From positions 6,324,001-6,388,000 of the forward strand of contig NC_134678.1 in NCBI RefSeq assembly GCF_024713945.1: 64,000 nt of DNA, read 5' to 3'. Both the position numbers and the translations under genes were made by a program. The notes under the pieces are model-generated. The model was not told where the DNA came from and did no database searches. It worked only from the letters and a program-made list of their open reading frames with translations. Source of the DNA: Dermatophagoides farinae (lineage: Eukaryota > Arthropoda > Arachnida > Sarcoptiformes > Pyroglyphidae). Each line of letters opens with the position of its first letter. The first letter of the stretch is position 1. Of this stretch, positions 50,655 through 63,154 are shown piece after piece.

Positions 50655-53634
50655 ATCAATGTACTCAAAACATACTTGAAATTCTGAACTTTGAATTACG
50701 TTTACGATTGGATTCGGATCACACTGTATTGGGATACGTGCGTGCACATCAAAATGAAAAGTTGATGTTACAAAACAAAACAAAAAAAAATCAAAAACAA
50801 AACAAAAGTAAAGACTAAAAATTGAGCAAAAAAAAAAAAAGATTCGACAACAACAACAAAAGTTTGAATGAACCCAACAAAAAAAAATGGTGTTGACAAA
50901 GATTTTATTTTTTCCACATAGATACTGAGAAAGAAGACAATGGCCACTTAATGCCACTGGTCTTTTGATGCTTCTAATTCACAATCTATGTGTGTGTGTG
51001 TTTGTGTATCTTATTCCTTTGATTCTTTCCATGAACATCGTCATCATCATTGAAATGATTTGCACACACACACAACGATACATAAGAATTAAAATGAATG
51101 AGTGAGAAAAAAAAACGTAAGAAAAAATGCCAAGCCAAAATGGTTATGTAATGACGCCAAGTCACGTAACGTTTTTGACGACGATACAATGTTCTACACA
51201 CACATACTTGAATGTATATTAACTAGAATAATGTTCAAATTTGTGAATCATTTTCGTTGTATTATAACTGTCGTGAATGTGGATGATCATGCCAATTAAA
51301 ATAATTCAATTTCAATTTCGATTCAAGCTTGTTTTTTTTATTTGGGTCCACATCGAGTAGTCTTGAAATTATTTTTTCTTTAAAAAAAAAAATAAAAATT
51401 CTACAATAGTAAAAAAAAATACCAACAGAATGCACAATTGCAAAATTTCATTCATGGAATTTAATGGGCGATTCTTTTTTTCGTCCATTTGAAAAAGTAC
51501 AACAATTTTTGTGCCATTGAATAAATGATAATCTTGCCGTAAAGATGTTTAGCAACTCTAGATATATTCTTTTTTTTTCTTTTTATATTCTGATTATTAT
51601 TAAATTTTTTTTCCATCCAGAATCATCGTCAGTGGAGCAGTTGTAAAAAAAATAAAGTTTTTCTCAACACACACACACTCACATTCCAATCATATCCTAT
51701 TCATGAAGAGGATGATGATGATGATGATTACAATGGGCATCCAAAGGAAAAAAATCTGGATTGAATTTTATTCCATTTTTGATTCCCCATAACCACCCAC
51801 ACACACACACAAATAATTTCGTTTATGTGAATATACAGAGAGAGAGAGAGAAAAAAAACAGGAATCGAAGAATTGTATTCGAAATTCTTTACACAAACAC
51901 CCTACATCTCTACGAAAAAAAAACCAAATGAAATGTTTATGGAAAATGTGTGTGTGTGTTGTTTAGTCAAGTTGGCTTTTTTATTTTCTTTTTCTCCGAA
52001 TTCAATTCAATTCTCCATTTTTTTTTTACAACTCGTATATTATAAGTTTTGCATCAGAAAAAAAAACGTATAAATACCGCATATTTTTGTAAAGTTTTCC
52101 ATTCTTTCACTTTCATTTTACATCATATCATTTCATAAAATGAGTAAATGACAAAAACAAAAAAAAACAAAAATAGTGTCGAGGGAAAAAACTTTGTCAA
52201 TCCCAACAAAATAACAAGCAATGATTCTGTATGATGAGGTTGATGAAGTTTCAGAATCTTCATTCTTTTTTTTCCCTATTTAATATATGTATTTTGTAGA
52301 GAGAATAAGAGATAGAGTATCAACAGAATTAAACAAATGAACTTGAAGCTAATGGGAAAAAATTCAATATAAAATTCTGATGGTTTTGGTGTATGCAGGG
52401 GGGTATTACGAATAACAAAAAAGTCAAAGGAATAATTTGCATTGAAAATTATTATTATTATTATTACTAACAAACTTTGAACACAATTAAATGATGAAAA
52501 CAAAACAAAATATGAGTGAATGAATTAATGGAATTGAAATGAACCGTTAATAGCTTGAAGAGAGAATATTTCTACATTGGAATCAGAATCAGATTCTTCA
52601 TTGTCTCCTTGCCAGTAAAAAAAACAAAACAATAAGAATTTTTTTTTGAAATAATTATTTAGACTTACACAATTCTATTGTTATTGTTGTTGTTGTTGTC
52701 GGAAAACAACAATTTAATTTAATTCAGTTTCTAGATTTTTTTTCATGAACCCTAAAATACGATGATTGTTTTCTGTTGTTTTTCGAATTCATTGTTAAAA
52801 ATAAATCCGATTCATATGAACAGAATTATGATGATGATGACAACATTGTCATCATCATCAACAACAACAAAAACAACAACAGAATAAAGAACAAAACAAC
52901 AAGGAATCTCAATGGAATTGAATTTAAAAAAAAACTCGGATCTGATGGGTCGGATTTTGTCGGTTGATTTCAACATAATGATCACAACAACAGCAATCCG
53001 GTTGTCGGAAACATATATATTCATTTTTATTTGTCTATTTGTTTGATCGATCGATCAATTGATCCATTTTCAATTGATGATTGATTCATTGCATTTTCAA
53101 TTTGCAATGATGATGACTGTGATGTTGAAACAAACAAACAAAAAAAGTCAAATAATAAAAAAAAACAATACGATTTCAGACATAAAACTGAAATACCGAT
53201 CAATATATCGGGTACAAAAAAAGGTAAAATGAATGATTTATTATTCAAAATCTGCACACACACACACACACACACACAAAGAGGAAATACACATTAAATG
53301 TGACAGCTTCATTTAATTGGCAATATCTTTCCTGATGTGTGTGTGTTTTTTATATATGGACAAATTTCATTTACTTTTTTTACGATTTAAATACATTCAA
53401 TTCAACAACAACAACAACAAAAAAGGTTATGTAAAGAAATTACAGATATGCAAATCGGATTTCCGAAAAAAAAAATTTTTTTTTTTCAATCAGTTACCAA
53501 AAAAAAAAAAGTTAAACCCGCTCCCTTTCTCACACACGCATATTCTTTTATTGCATTGCAGACGATTTAATCAGGCTAGAATTTTTTTTTCTTTCAAAAT
53601 TATAATAGCTTTGCAACATCAAAGAATATTGAGT

Positions 53635-53660
53635 GAGAGAGAGAGAGAGAGAGAGAGAGA
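53635..53660. repeat. (GA)13 microsatellite
   Basis: Uninterrupted GA tract of 26 bases running into poly-A. Confidence 0.95.
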
Positions 53661-53869
53661 AAAAAAATTAAATTTTCAAAGAAAAATAAGCTCCATCATC
53701 GTCAATGTATGAATTATATGAACACATGAATGGATTGAAAAAAAATGGCATGTTAATCTTATTATTAAGAAGGTTACAGATATACATTTCGTTTCGTACA
53801 TAACGTTAGCTCCATTTTTATTTTTTGCTGATGCTTTTTTAAACAGAAATCTTTTTTTTGTTTCTTTAG

Positions 53870-53945
53870 AATTATAATGCAAATTGATGAAATTGAAACT
53901 GTTGAAACCAATCATATTGCCGTCCATATGAAAGAAGGAATTCTG
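53870..53945 (+). other. Possible small internal exon
   Basis: A pyrimidine-rich stretch and TTTAG precede 76 non-repetitive bases that are open in one frame (IIMQIDEIETVETNHIAVHM and five more residues) and end at CTG|GTATTC. No family is recognised and the donor is weak. On the minus strand the same stretch is also open. A chance occurrence is quite possible. Confidence 0.15.
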
Positions 53946-55131
53946 GTATTCAATTTTTTTCGTATTGCCACACATATTCTCACACACACACACACACTCG
54001 CACACCTCATTTACTTTATTTCAGAAGAAATTTTTTTCTACATTCACATTTTCAAATCAATCAGTAAATGCGCTTGTTATATAATATGGTTGAAAATGGA
54101 AAAAAAATTCCACAATTTCATTCGACAATTTATTTATTTCATTCATCCATAATGGTAATGATGATGATAATGATCATCATCATCATCAATCTGGCCAATT
54201 TATTCATTTCATTTATCGATTTTATATTCGGCTGAAGAAAAAAAAATATAGTTATATTACGAGGATATATAATCAAATCGCCATAGTCATTGTTATTGTT
54301 GTTGTTGTTGTTTTATGTGTTATATTATCACAATGAAAAACAATGAATGAAAATCCGAATCGAATATCTGACTCATCCGTATCTATGTGTGTTTTTTTTT
54401 TTTTTTTGGTTGCCGATTCCATCTATCTAATTAGATTTTGTATCTATGGAAACTATAGGGTATAATGTTGAATTGTCTGGTGCCAGTGTGTGTGTGTGTG
54501 CGTGTGTTTTGTCCCAATAACCTAATGTATTATAATAACACACTGGGATGTATATACAAAAATTTTGTGAATCCATTGACATAATAATATAAACATTTTT
54601 TTTTTAGTTTTGTTTTGTTTTTGTTTAGAATATCAGTACATTTTTATAGCCATTTTGAATTGAAATCGACCAACTGACTCAATGACTGAATGACGACTGT
54701 CTGACTCATTCTTATCGGTAACAAATTTTTTTTTTCATCTGCATCCGATACTATAACTAACACTGAGAGATTTACATTCTCTTTTGGTATCGGTTTGCGA
54801 TAAACAAACGTGCAACGAAGTACAAAAAGCCAATGTTAATGTTGATGATGATGATGATGAACATCGATAGTTTGATGAAGGATTTGCATGTCATTCACGT
54901 TGTTTACGGACCCAAAAAAAAAAAAAAAATATTTGTTTTTGTTTTGTTAATTCCAATCCCAGAAAAAAAAGATGATGACAATGATGTTGTTACACACACA
55001 CACACACACACATAATATAATGTCTCCAACAGTGTTTTGTGTGTGTGTGTGTGTTCATTAATCCATAATATATACGGAGAATGATGATATTCAATATGAA
55101 TAATCGTGCATCCGTCCGTGTTCTCTGTATC

Positions 55132-55156
55132 TGTGTGTGTGTGTGTGTGTGTGTGT
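55132..55156. repeat. (TG)12 microsatellite
   Basis: TG tract of about 25 bases. Confidence 0.9.
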
Positions 55157-56830
55157 TAAACACAGAAAAAAAAGACTATTCACTCCAACGGATCGTCGGC
55201 TTTTTATTTTGGTTATTTATTTTTTCAATGTGTAACATCATCTAGATTCAGTATCATCATCATGATCATTATCATTCATCCATCCATATATAGGATATAA
55301 TAGTAAAATATTTGTCGTTGTCGTTGTCGTCTGGTTTTTCTGGTATCATATTTTTGTTCCCTCAATGTTGTTGGTTTTCAGCCCGGATCAATGTAGTTGT
55401 TTGATTATGGTGATCATCATCATCATCATCGGGTTTATTTTTTCCATCGATAATAATATTGGTTGGTTAGTTGGTTGGTTGGTTGTCCCAATTTCTTTTT
55501 CACTGTAATCATAATCATTGAATTTCAAGTGGAAATGAAAATGAATTTGATTTACATTTAATGGTAATAATGGATATAAATATAATTTTTATCTTTTCAT
55601 TCATTTTCAATCATTCAAGTACGTGTTCATCAATGTTTATATCAGGATACAAGCCAGACATACAGGACAATTTTTTTTTTATTTATTTCAACCCCCCACC
55701 CCCTGTATGGCCATTATTATTATGATGAAATGGACAACCCATTGGTTACAATGTGAATAAAATACCAAATTTAATGAATGAATGATTTTTTTGGGGTAAT
55801 AAAAACTCATAAACCCAAACACTAGAGAACCAAAAAAAAAAAAAAAAAAAGAAATCAAATTCATTGGCCCATTTTGTCAAATGGTTATGATGATGATGAT
55901 TATGGTGATCGACATGACAACGACAATGATGAATATTGGCAGTCAAAATATATCATATTCATTGACTCATCATTCACGAAACATGAAACCAGATGAATTT
56001 TTCTACTTCTTCCAATGTTTACTACATCCATTAATTTTTATAGTGAAACGAAATACAACAACAACAACATTCCGATTTATTTTTCGTTCTGGATGACGAC
56101 CTAAATTATAATATTTCATGATGATGAAAAACAAATTCAGAATTGGAGTTTATGTTTTGTTCATAATGAATTTTTCCCCCTTCTCCCTCATCAAAAGAAA
56201 CAAATGTGAATTTTTTTTTTATTCAGCCTTGAGATTCAAGCATTTAATTTATGTGTTTCATGTGTGTGTGTGTATGGACCATGTCATAGTTTGATTATAA
56301 ATGGCCTATAATATATTTTTGTTTTTTCTGGATCATTTTTAATTCCAAAATATTAGCTTTATCATCATTTGGGAATTATGTCTAGTCAGATATATGAGAG
56401 AGAGAGAGAGAGAAAGACATTATTTTTCTTGCACTCATCACAAATCTGATATTTGTGAAAATGGAATAGTTGGTGGTAGTGGCGAGCGAAAAAAAATTGA
56501 CATTGAAATTCGAGACAATATTTTAGTGTTGTGCAAGCAAAAGCAAATGAAAAAAAACCTTTTTTTTCACCAGAATCACTCTTTTTTTCCCAAATGCAAA
56601 ATTCATGCAACCACCCGATTCAATGCAACGACAGAATATTTACTGCAATGCAGAAAAAAAAATTTATATACAACCAATAATCACAAGACAAATCATTCAG
56701 GAATTTCCTTGACGAAAAAAAAATATACAACCAAAAGCCTAATGATTGATTAGAATTGAATTGTGAATGAATGAAAAAAAAAACAAAATACATCACGTAA
56801 CAACAACAACAACAAAAAACGTGCTATGAG

Positions 56831-56855
56831 CAGTTGCGGATCAACCAATCCATGG
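56831..56855 (+). mobile_element. Second partial copy of the GC-rich terminal sequence
   Basis: These 25 bases, beginning CAGTTGCGGATCAACCA, match the minus-strand start of the element at 10410-10434 at 23 of 25 positions and then diverge. Such a match is very unlikely by chance in DNA this AT-rich. No flanking duplication or second terminus was identified here. Confidence 0.45.
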
Positions 56856-58032
56856 TATGGTTTTTTCCTTAGTTTATGATTCCAATATATTATACCGCTA
56901 GAATTTCAGTGTTCAATGCACCAAAAATCAAAAAAAAAATTCTGGTTTCACATTAGAAAAAAATGCAGTGGTTTCAAATTGACCATTTGGACATTAAAAA
57001 TCATAAACTAAAACTGCAATTAATTGGCCAACATTTTTTTCCTGGATTAAAGTTTGAAAATTTGAATTTTCAATGTTGTTTGTTGTATGCTAACACTACA
57101 CTATATCTTGATGATTGAATTTTCATTACGTTGACCAGAATAAATAAAATGCCTTCAAGCGATACGACTTTTTCAATCGAACACACTTTCTTTTCTTTTT
57201 CTTTTTTTTTGTGTGTGTGTGAAAAAAAACTTTCGATATTCCAGCTAAAAGTGTGGTTTGTGTGTGTGTGTGTGTATGTTTTTTTCTTTCGTAACTAAAT
57301 ACGGATTTTCGGATTTTTTTTTTTTTGCTTCGGTGATGAAAAGTGAACACCAATGTAATTAGCCAATTGGCAACATCATCATTGTGATCATCAGTTATAT
57401 AAACATCGACATCGTATTTTCTGTTTGATTTTTTTTTTGGCATAAACCATGGAAATCTTTAATGATTTTTACCATTGAATTTGGTTGTTGTGTTTGGGTT
57501 AAAAATAAATTTTTTGCGTACACAATAATAATTCTGTGCCATCATTTTTTATTGCGTGAAGTATACAAGAAAAAAAATCTTAATTGGCAAAGAAAAATTC
57601 ATTCACGGTCAGTTTGATTGATTTTTTCTGGTTGGTTGATTCAAAAATCACTTTAGGCACTTTCAATCCAATTCCACTAACCATCATTACCAGATTTTAA
57701 AAAATCAGAATGTGTGTTTGTGTGTGAATACAATGTTGCAAAATATTTCATGTTTTTTTTTAAAATACTAAACGTCTCATTTAATTTTATGGTAGAAAGC
57801 AGACAATATTTTTCCATTTCATGTTTATGTTATTTGTGAATTTTCTTCATTTGAAAAATGAAAAAAGTTGGAACGAGTTAACGATAAAAATACAAACAAA
57901 GAGAGAATGAGAGAAACAAGAAATTCTGGCACCATATACATCAATGATGGTGATGATAATCACTCTGTATATTTTACATAGATGTATTATACACAAATTC
58001 AATTTGGATTTGTATGTTTTTTTTTCTTGCAG

Positions 58033-58172
58033 TTGAAAAAAATATAACTGTCAGTGTCGAACTAATAAACAAATATTCAAGTGATTCAGTCAAGCCTAAG
58101 ACAAGTGAAAACAAATTAAAAAAAAAATTGCACCATTTTGATGAAATTATATATTCTTGTCAACAAAAATGA
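58033..58172 (+). other. Possible terminal exon
   Basis: A polypyrimidine stretch and CTTGCAG directly precede an open frame of 45 codons with varied composition (EKNITVSVELINKYSSDS, continuing to a TGA at 58170-58172). There is no ATG, so if coding it would be the last exon of a multi-exon gene whose other exons I cannot find. The residues match no family I know. Confidence 0.2.
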
Positions 58173-59787
58173 CAAAATGCAAAACGGTGAAAAAAAACCA
58201 TTATTATCACCGTGAAAACAATGAATAGATGAGATAATCATATTGTGCAAACGATATAAACCTTTTATGCTTTAAAATTATTTTTTTTTTCGATATTCTT
58301 ACATCACTGAATCTATAACCTATACCTGAATTATGTTGCGCCAAATTCTCCAGGAGAGAGACATACAAAATCACAATTCTAGCATTGATTAACTATATGA
58401 AAATGGGCAACAAATTTTTTTTGGTAACAACAATGGGCGTAGTCGTCCTATAGGACCGATAAAAAAAGGAGAAAAAATTGGTAGAGCAAATTTTGTGAGG
58501 GGAAAGCATTTTGGTGTTGGTTTGAAAATAAAAATACTCACTTTTGCTGTACATATCCTCCCCCCCCAACAAATGAGGAGGCTAATTTTCTCTGTGTAAT
58601 AATATGGTCTACTATAGAAAATCAATTCTGATGATTCAACAACTTGATATTTTGTGTCTGTGTGTGTGTGTGATATTTGGTATTTTGGATTTTTTTTTTG
58701 TTTTGTTTTCATTCCTCCTCCATTTCACCTTTATGTGTGATGCGATGTGATTATGGTATTCATCATGGTAAACTGTGCTACAGTGGCCTGCAATTAAAAT
58801 ATACAAAAAAAACTTGGTAACAGCACATATAATTCGGGATAAACTGTATGTCTGTGCAGAAGAACTAGAAACAAAAATGCCATTTTCATTTTTTTTTTTT
58901 TTTGCTTTCTGGATTATCATCATTTCATGGGCCAGGAAGGAAGCGTTGATGATGATGATGATAAAATTGATGACGAAAACATTTGATTTTGTTGTAGTTG
59001 TTGTTGTTGTTTTTTGTTTATTATATGATTTTATAACATAAACAAATGTGTGTTTGACTGTCTGTCTCATTGAATTCCAAAATCGGAAATGATTATTCCT
59101 GGGCAAAAGAAAAAAAAAAAATATTTATGTTATACATTCAGTTGGATTTGTTTTCATTAAATTTGCACGTTTGCCTACGAAAACATTCATTATGGAATGG
59201 AGTGGAATAGAGAATGAAAAATTAACATAAACAGAAGAAAAAAAAAATATGAATACCTTATACATGTGTGTAATCATCACATTATTATATATGAGAGATG
59301 CATTTAATTCATTCAATCTAATAATTCCTTCTATGAAACACTAAATTCATTCATTACATTATATGAATTACAAATGATGATGATGATGATAATCCTGTCA
59401 TTACTATCATTCTTTTGCATTGGAATTTTCATATGTCTATGGTTGATTATATAATAGTGCCTACAACCAACACAACCATATCGGTGACCAAGGCATATAG
59501 GATTTTTTTTTTGTTTCTGGATCGATTTCTTCATTTTTTTTTAGACCAAGGGAAAAACCCGTATAGAATATTGCGCGCCACATTGTATTATAATCATCAT
59601 CATCATAAATTGAAAAATTGAAATTCACTTTTGTTGTTGTTGTTGTTGTCTGCATTGTGTGGACATTAAATACTGCGGTCATAATGTTAAAATTTTTCGT
59701 ATTCATTATTTACGTTGTGTATATTAATTCATAGGAACTTATATTATGACCATTTCGTTCGAAAAAAATTTGTTTGATATTGTGGCC

Positions 59788-59812
59788 ACACACACACACA
59801 CACACACACACA
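59788..59812. repeat. (CA)12 microsatellite
   Basis: CA tract of about 25 bases. Confidence 0.9.
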
Positions 59813-62800
59813 CTGACATAAAATGTTTCGTCTGGTGTGTGTATCTTTTGAATGAACCACTATGTCATATGATGAACGTAGTATCCGAATCTAAAATGCG
59901 GCAAAAAGTTCTCTCATTTTTTTTCATGTGGATTTTTGTGATTCCTCTTGATGAGACCATTCAATTTGAATCAGTCGTCAATGGTATCTCAGTCATTTTA
60001 GGTTGCCATTATTTTAGTTTTATTTTTGTGTTGCACAACAACGCACACACACACACACAGCGAAAATCTACTATGAAAAAAAGCCATAAGGCTATTTCAA
60101 TTGTATTCAAAGATTCGTTTTAGGTTTTGGGTTTTGTGTGTGTTTGGCTGTCGGTTGCAATTTGACTGTTCTGTGTGTGTGCACACACGTTTGAATTTGT
60201 TAGTGAATGCGACGGCGCTTGTCTCCTATTTCTAATCATCAAATTTTTTTTCCTGTCTGTCTGGCGGCAGTGTATTGAATTGTGTATGTTTGTGTGTGTG
60301 TGTGTGTATAATATTTGAATGTTTGGACCGTTTTATTTTGCACCGTATTTGTCTCTTGTTTGTGGACCCAACTTATGGACCATATACATCCAATTTTTGG
60401 ACTGTTCCACAAAGTTTTTTTATGTGCCCTTTGGACTATGCCAAAAAAAAAATAGAAGAAAATTGAACTACAATTTGAAAGAAGGGACATCATCATCATC
60501 ATCATCATCATCATTTTCATTAGAAAAAACCTCAAGGTCCTAGCTTGCTGTGTTGATCTCACATAACGAACGATCGACACATATTATTTCAAAAACCATA
60601 TGTGTTCCAATGTGTGTGTGTTTACCAATCGTCTTAAATTTTTTTTTTCTTGTTCACTATCTCTGGTTCTCACGTGTCTCATACACACACACACACACAC
60701 ACATGCACACAGTTCCACAAAACATAAAATAAACCCAAACCATTCATCTTAAATGATTTACGATAAATATCACTTTCATTGTATGAAAACCACCACCACC
60801 ATCACCACAACACCTAAAGATCACCTCAACAACAACAACAACAACAACAACTCAGATCATCTGGGCATGATAAGCGCGCCAAAAAAAAAAAATTTTTTTT
60901 CTCAAAATTTTCAAACTTGACTATTTTAAATAGCAAAAAAAACATGTTTTTGTTGTTCTGTGTGGTTTGACATTTGAAGCATCATTTACTCGTCATCATT
61001 CGATTGAATTGTTTTCTGTTGTTTTGGTTGTTATTTGATTGGTTGTCGATCCTCATTATTAATGAAATTTTTTCTTTCTTTTTTTTACAACCAAATTTCA
61101 CACACACACACACACTTGACAAACCACCATAATCATTACTATCAACAACAGCATTGAAATCGACATATAGTCTTTATTTGGTCTTACTTCATTTTCAATT
61201 TTCAATTGTTTTTTTGTTTGATGTCGAAACCATCAATATATTATTATCATCAATGTTCGTATCTTTTGTGTGTTTAAATTGAATCAAAATCGAAAAAAAT
61301 GACAAAAAGACATCAGTTTAATCATTAACTTTCATCGTGTGTCTATGTGTATGGAGACTTGAATCATTCAACAAATGATTGAAGAATAACGGCCAGAATA
61401 ACATCGAAAAAAAATTGGGTAAGTGTCATCATCATATAAATCGCTATGCGTTTAATAATAAACATCTCGTCATTAGCATGATCATAGAGAAAACAAAACA
61501 AAAAAAATGTTTCAGCCATATGGCTTGCAATGCGAATGAGAAATGTCAAATTTTTTTTTTCATTTCAAAAATGTATAAACACGCAGACACATATTATATA
61601 TTCTGAATCGAAAAACATTTCAATTCTTTGATCGATGTTGTTGTTTTTTATTCGATTGTTTGTATGTTTTCATTTCAATTTTGGATGGAAAAAAAATTGT
61701 AGTCATCATCATCATCATCATTTTCCAGTTCGTTATTATTATGGTTTCAATATAATAATAATAATCTGTCCTCTCTCTCTCTCTCTCTGGCATGTTTGTA
61801 TATCCTGTTATACATGTTATGTTATGTTTGACGTTTATTTTTCCATTGAAAAAAAAACAACAACAACAACGATGAACAAAATACGAAAAAAAACATCCTA
61901 TCGATAGAGTTCAATGTTTATTGTTTCATTAACATTTTAACATGACCAGGATTTAAACACACCACAGGATCATTTGATGATCATCAATCGAATTCGTGTG
62001 GCTAGATTTTGTTTTGAATTTTTGTTGTTGTTGTTGTTGTTGTTTATGTACCAAATCAAATGATTGAGTGAAAAAAAAAATATTTTATCAGCAATAGGAT
62101 TTCCCCTTTTTTTCAAAAAAAAAATCAAATTCAAAATCTAAATCTAGCTAGTCAGTATCTTGTTTTGATTAGCAATCTTGAATGTCATGGTTATTATCCC
62201 CCCAAAAAAAATTGTTCTGTTGTTGAACAGTGAAAAAAAACTAGATTTAGATCTGATCCATGACATTCAAATTCGTACGACGATGGTGCAATTTTCAAAG
62301 TTTTCAAAGTTAGTCTCTTTCTCTGTATATTGGAATAATTGTCGTTACCTAGCTCACTTCCATTTCTTTTCATGTGTCTGTGTCTAGTTTGTTTTCGTTT
62401 GTTTGTTTGTTCATTTATTTATTTATTTTTATGGTCAAAACCAAATCAAGCCACCCCACCACCATTGGCCACTTCATTCAATCTTCATTAAGTGTTCAGT
62501 GTATAATTATATTTTGTGAAACGTCGTTACAACTAAATGATGATGATGATGATGATGATCGTCGTATAATTTACCTATATCTTTGCTACTGGTCTTTTTT
62601 TTCTTCTATTCTTTGAATTTTGTTTGCCTATTATTTTCACACTATTTTCAAGCGAAAAAGACAAACAAACAAAAAACGTAATGATCAGATTCTTTCAGTA
62701 AATAAAAGGAAAAGAAAAAGAAAAAGATTCTCTAAACAGATGAATGACTTTTTTTTGGCCATAAATTTTTGTTTTTCTTTTCACTTTTTCATTTCTTTAT

Positions 62801-63121
62801 TTTTTTCTACATTTTTAAAATTCGTTTAGTGTTTCGATGATGATGATGATGATGGTAATTAATTAACCCTACAGATTTTGCGTTTGATTTTTATCATAAA
62901 TTGATTTTCACTTAATGTTGATGAAACAAAAAATCTTCTTTATTCGTCAAAAAAAAAGTGAGAGTGTCCATTTTTAGAGTAATAGAATAATTTCAAGAAT
63001 TTTTTTGTTTTTTCTAAAAGTGAAAAAAAATCTATTTATTGCCTTGACATTGTCATAAATCATTTAACCATTCATCATTGTTGTTAATAAAAATATTTTT
63101 TTGTCTATTTAAATTCCAAAA

Positions 63122-63154
63122 ATTTGCCTATTTTTTTCCTGTAAATAGGCAAAT
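63122..63154. other. Perfect 12-bp hairpin
   Basis: ATTTGCCTATTT and AAATAGGCAAAT form a perfect stem across a 9-base loop, not derived from a simple repeat. No coding or RNA context is visible. Confidence 0.55.

Larger units (their letters stand above)
43573..53869. other. Repeat-rich non-coding block
   Basis: The first few hundred bases upstream of PHF5A should contain its promoter; a less repetitive stretch at 43600-43850 fits, but no defined element is seen. Beyond it there are only simple repeats (GA at 44283, CA at 44605, ATG/CAT at 45470, GTT at 44876, TG at 47552 and 50574) and low-complexity frames. No exon of a known protein was recognised on either strand. Short non-repetitive frames at 47495-47560 (+), 49108-49180 (+) and 51110-51200 (-) lack full splice or homology support. 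Confidence 0.5.
53946..58032. other. Repeat-rich non-coding block
   Basis: It contains TG tracts (54486, 55040, 55132-55156), CA tracts (53981, 54993), ATG/CAT triplets (54845, 55416, 55888), GA (56397) and poly-A/T runs. It also holds the second partial copy of the GC-rich element at 56831-56855. No coding sequence was recognised. Confidence 0.5.

Noticed and set aside
50469-50957. 162-codon minus-strand frame with long Thr-His and Gln runs
   Set aside because: The frame is open only because the (TG)40 and TGT repeats contain no stop in that phase.
53316-53712. 131-codon frame ending in Arg-Glu repeats
   Set aside because: It is produced by a GA tract and poly-A/T runs, with no homology.
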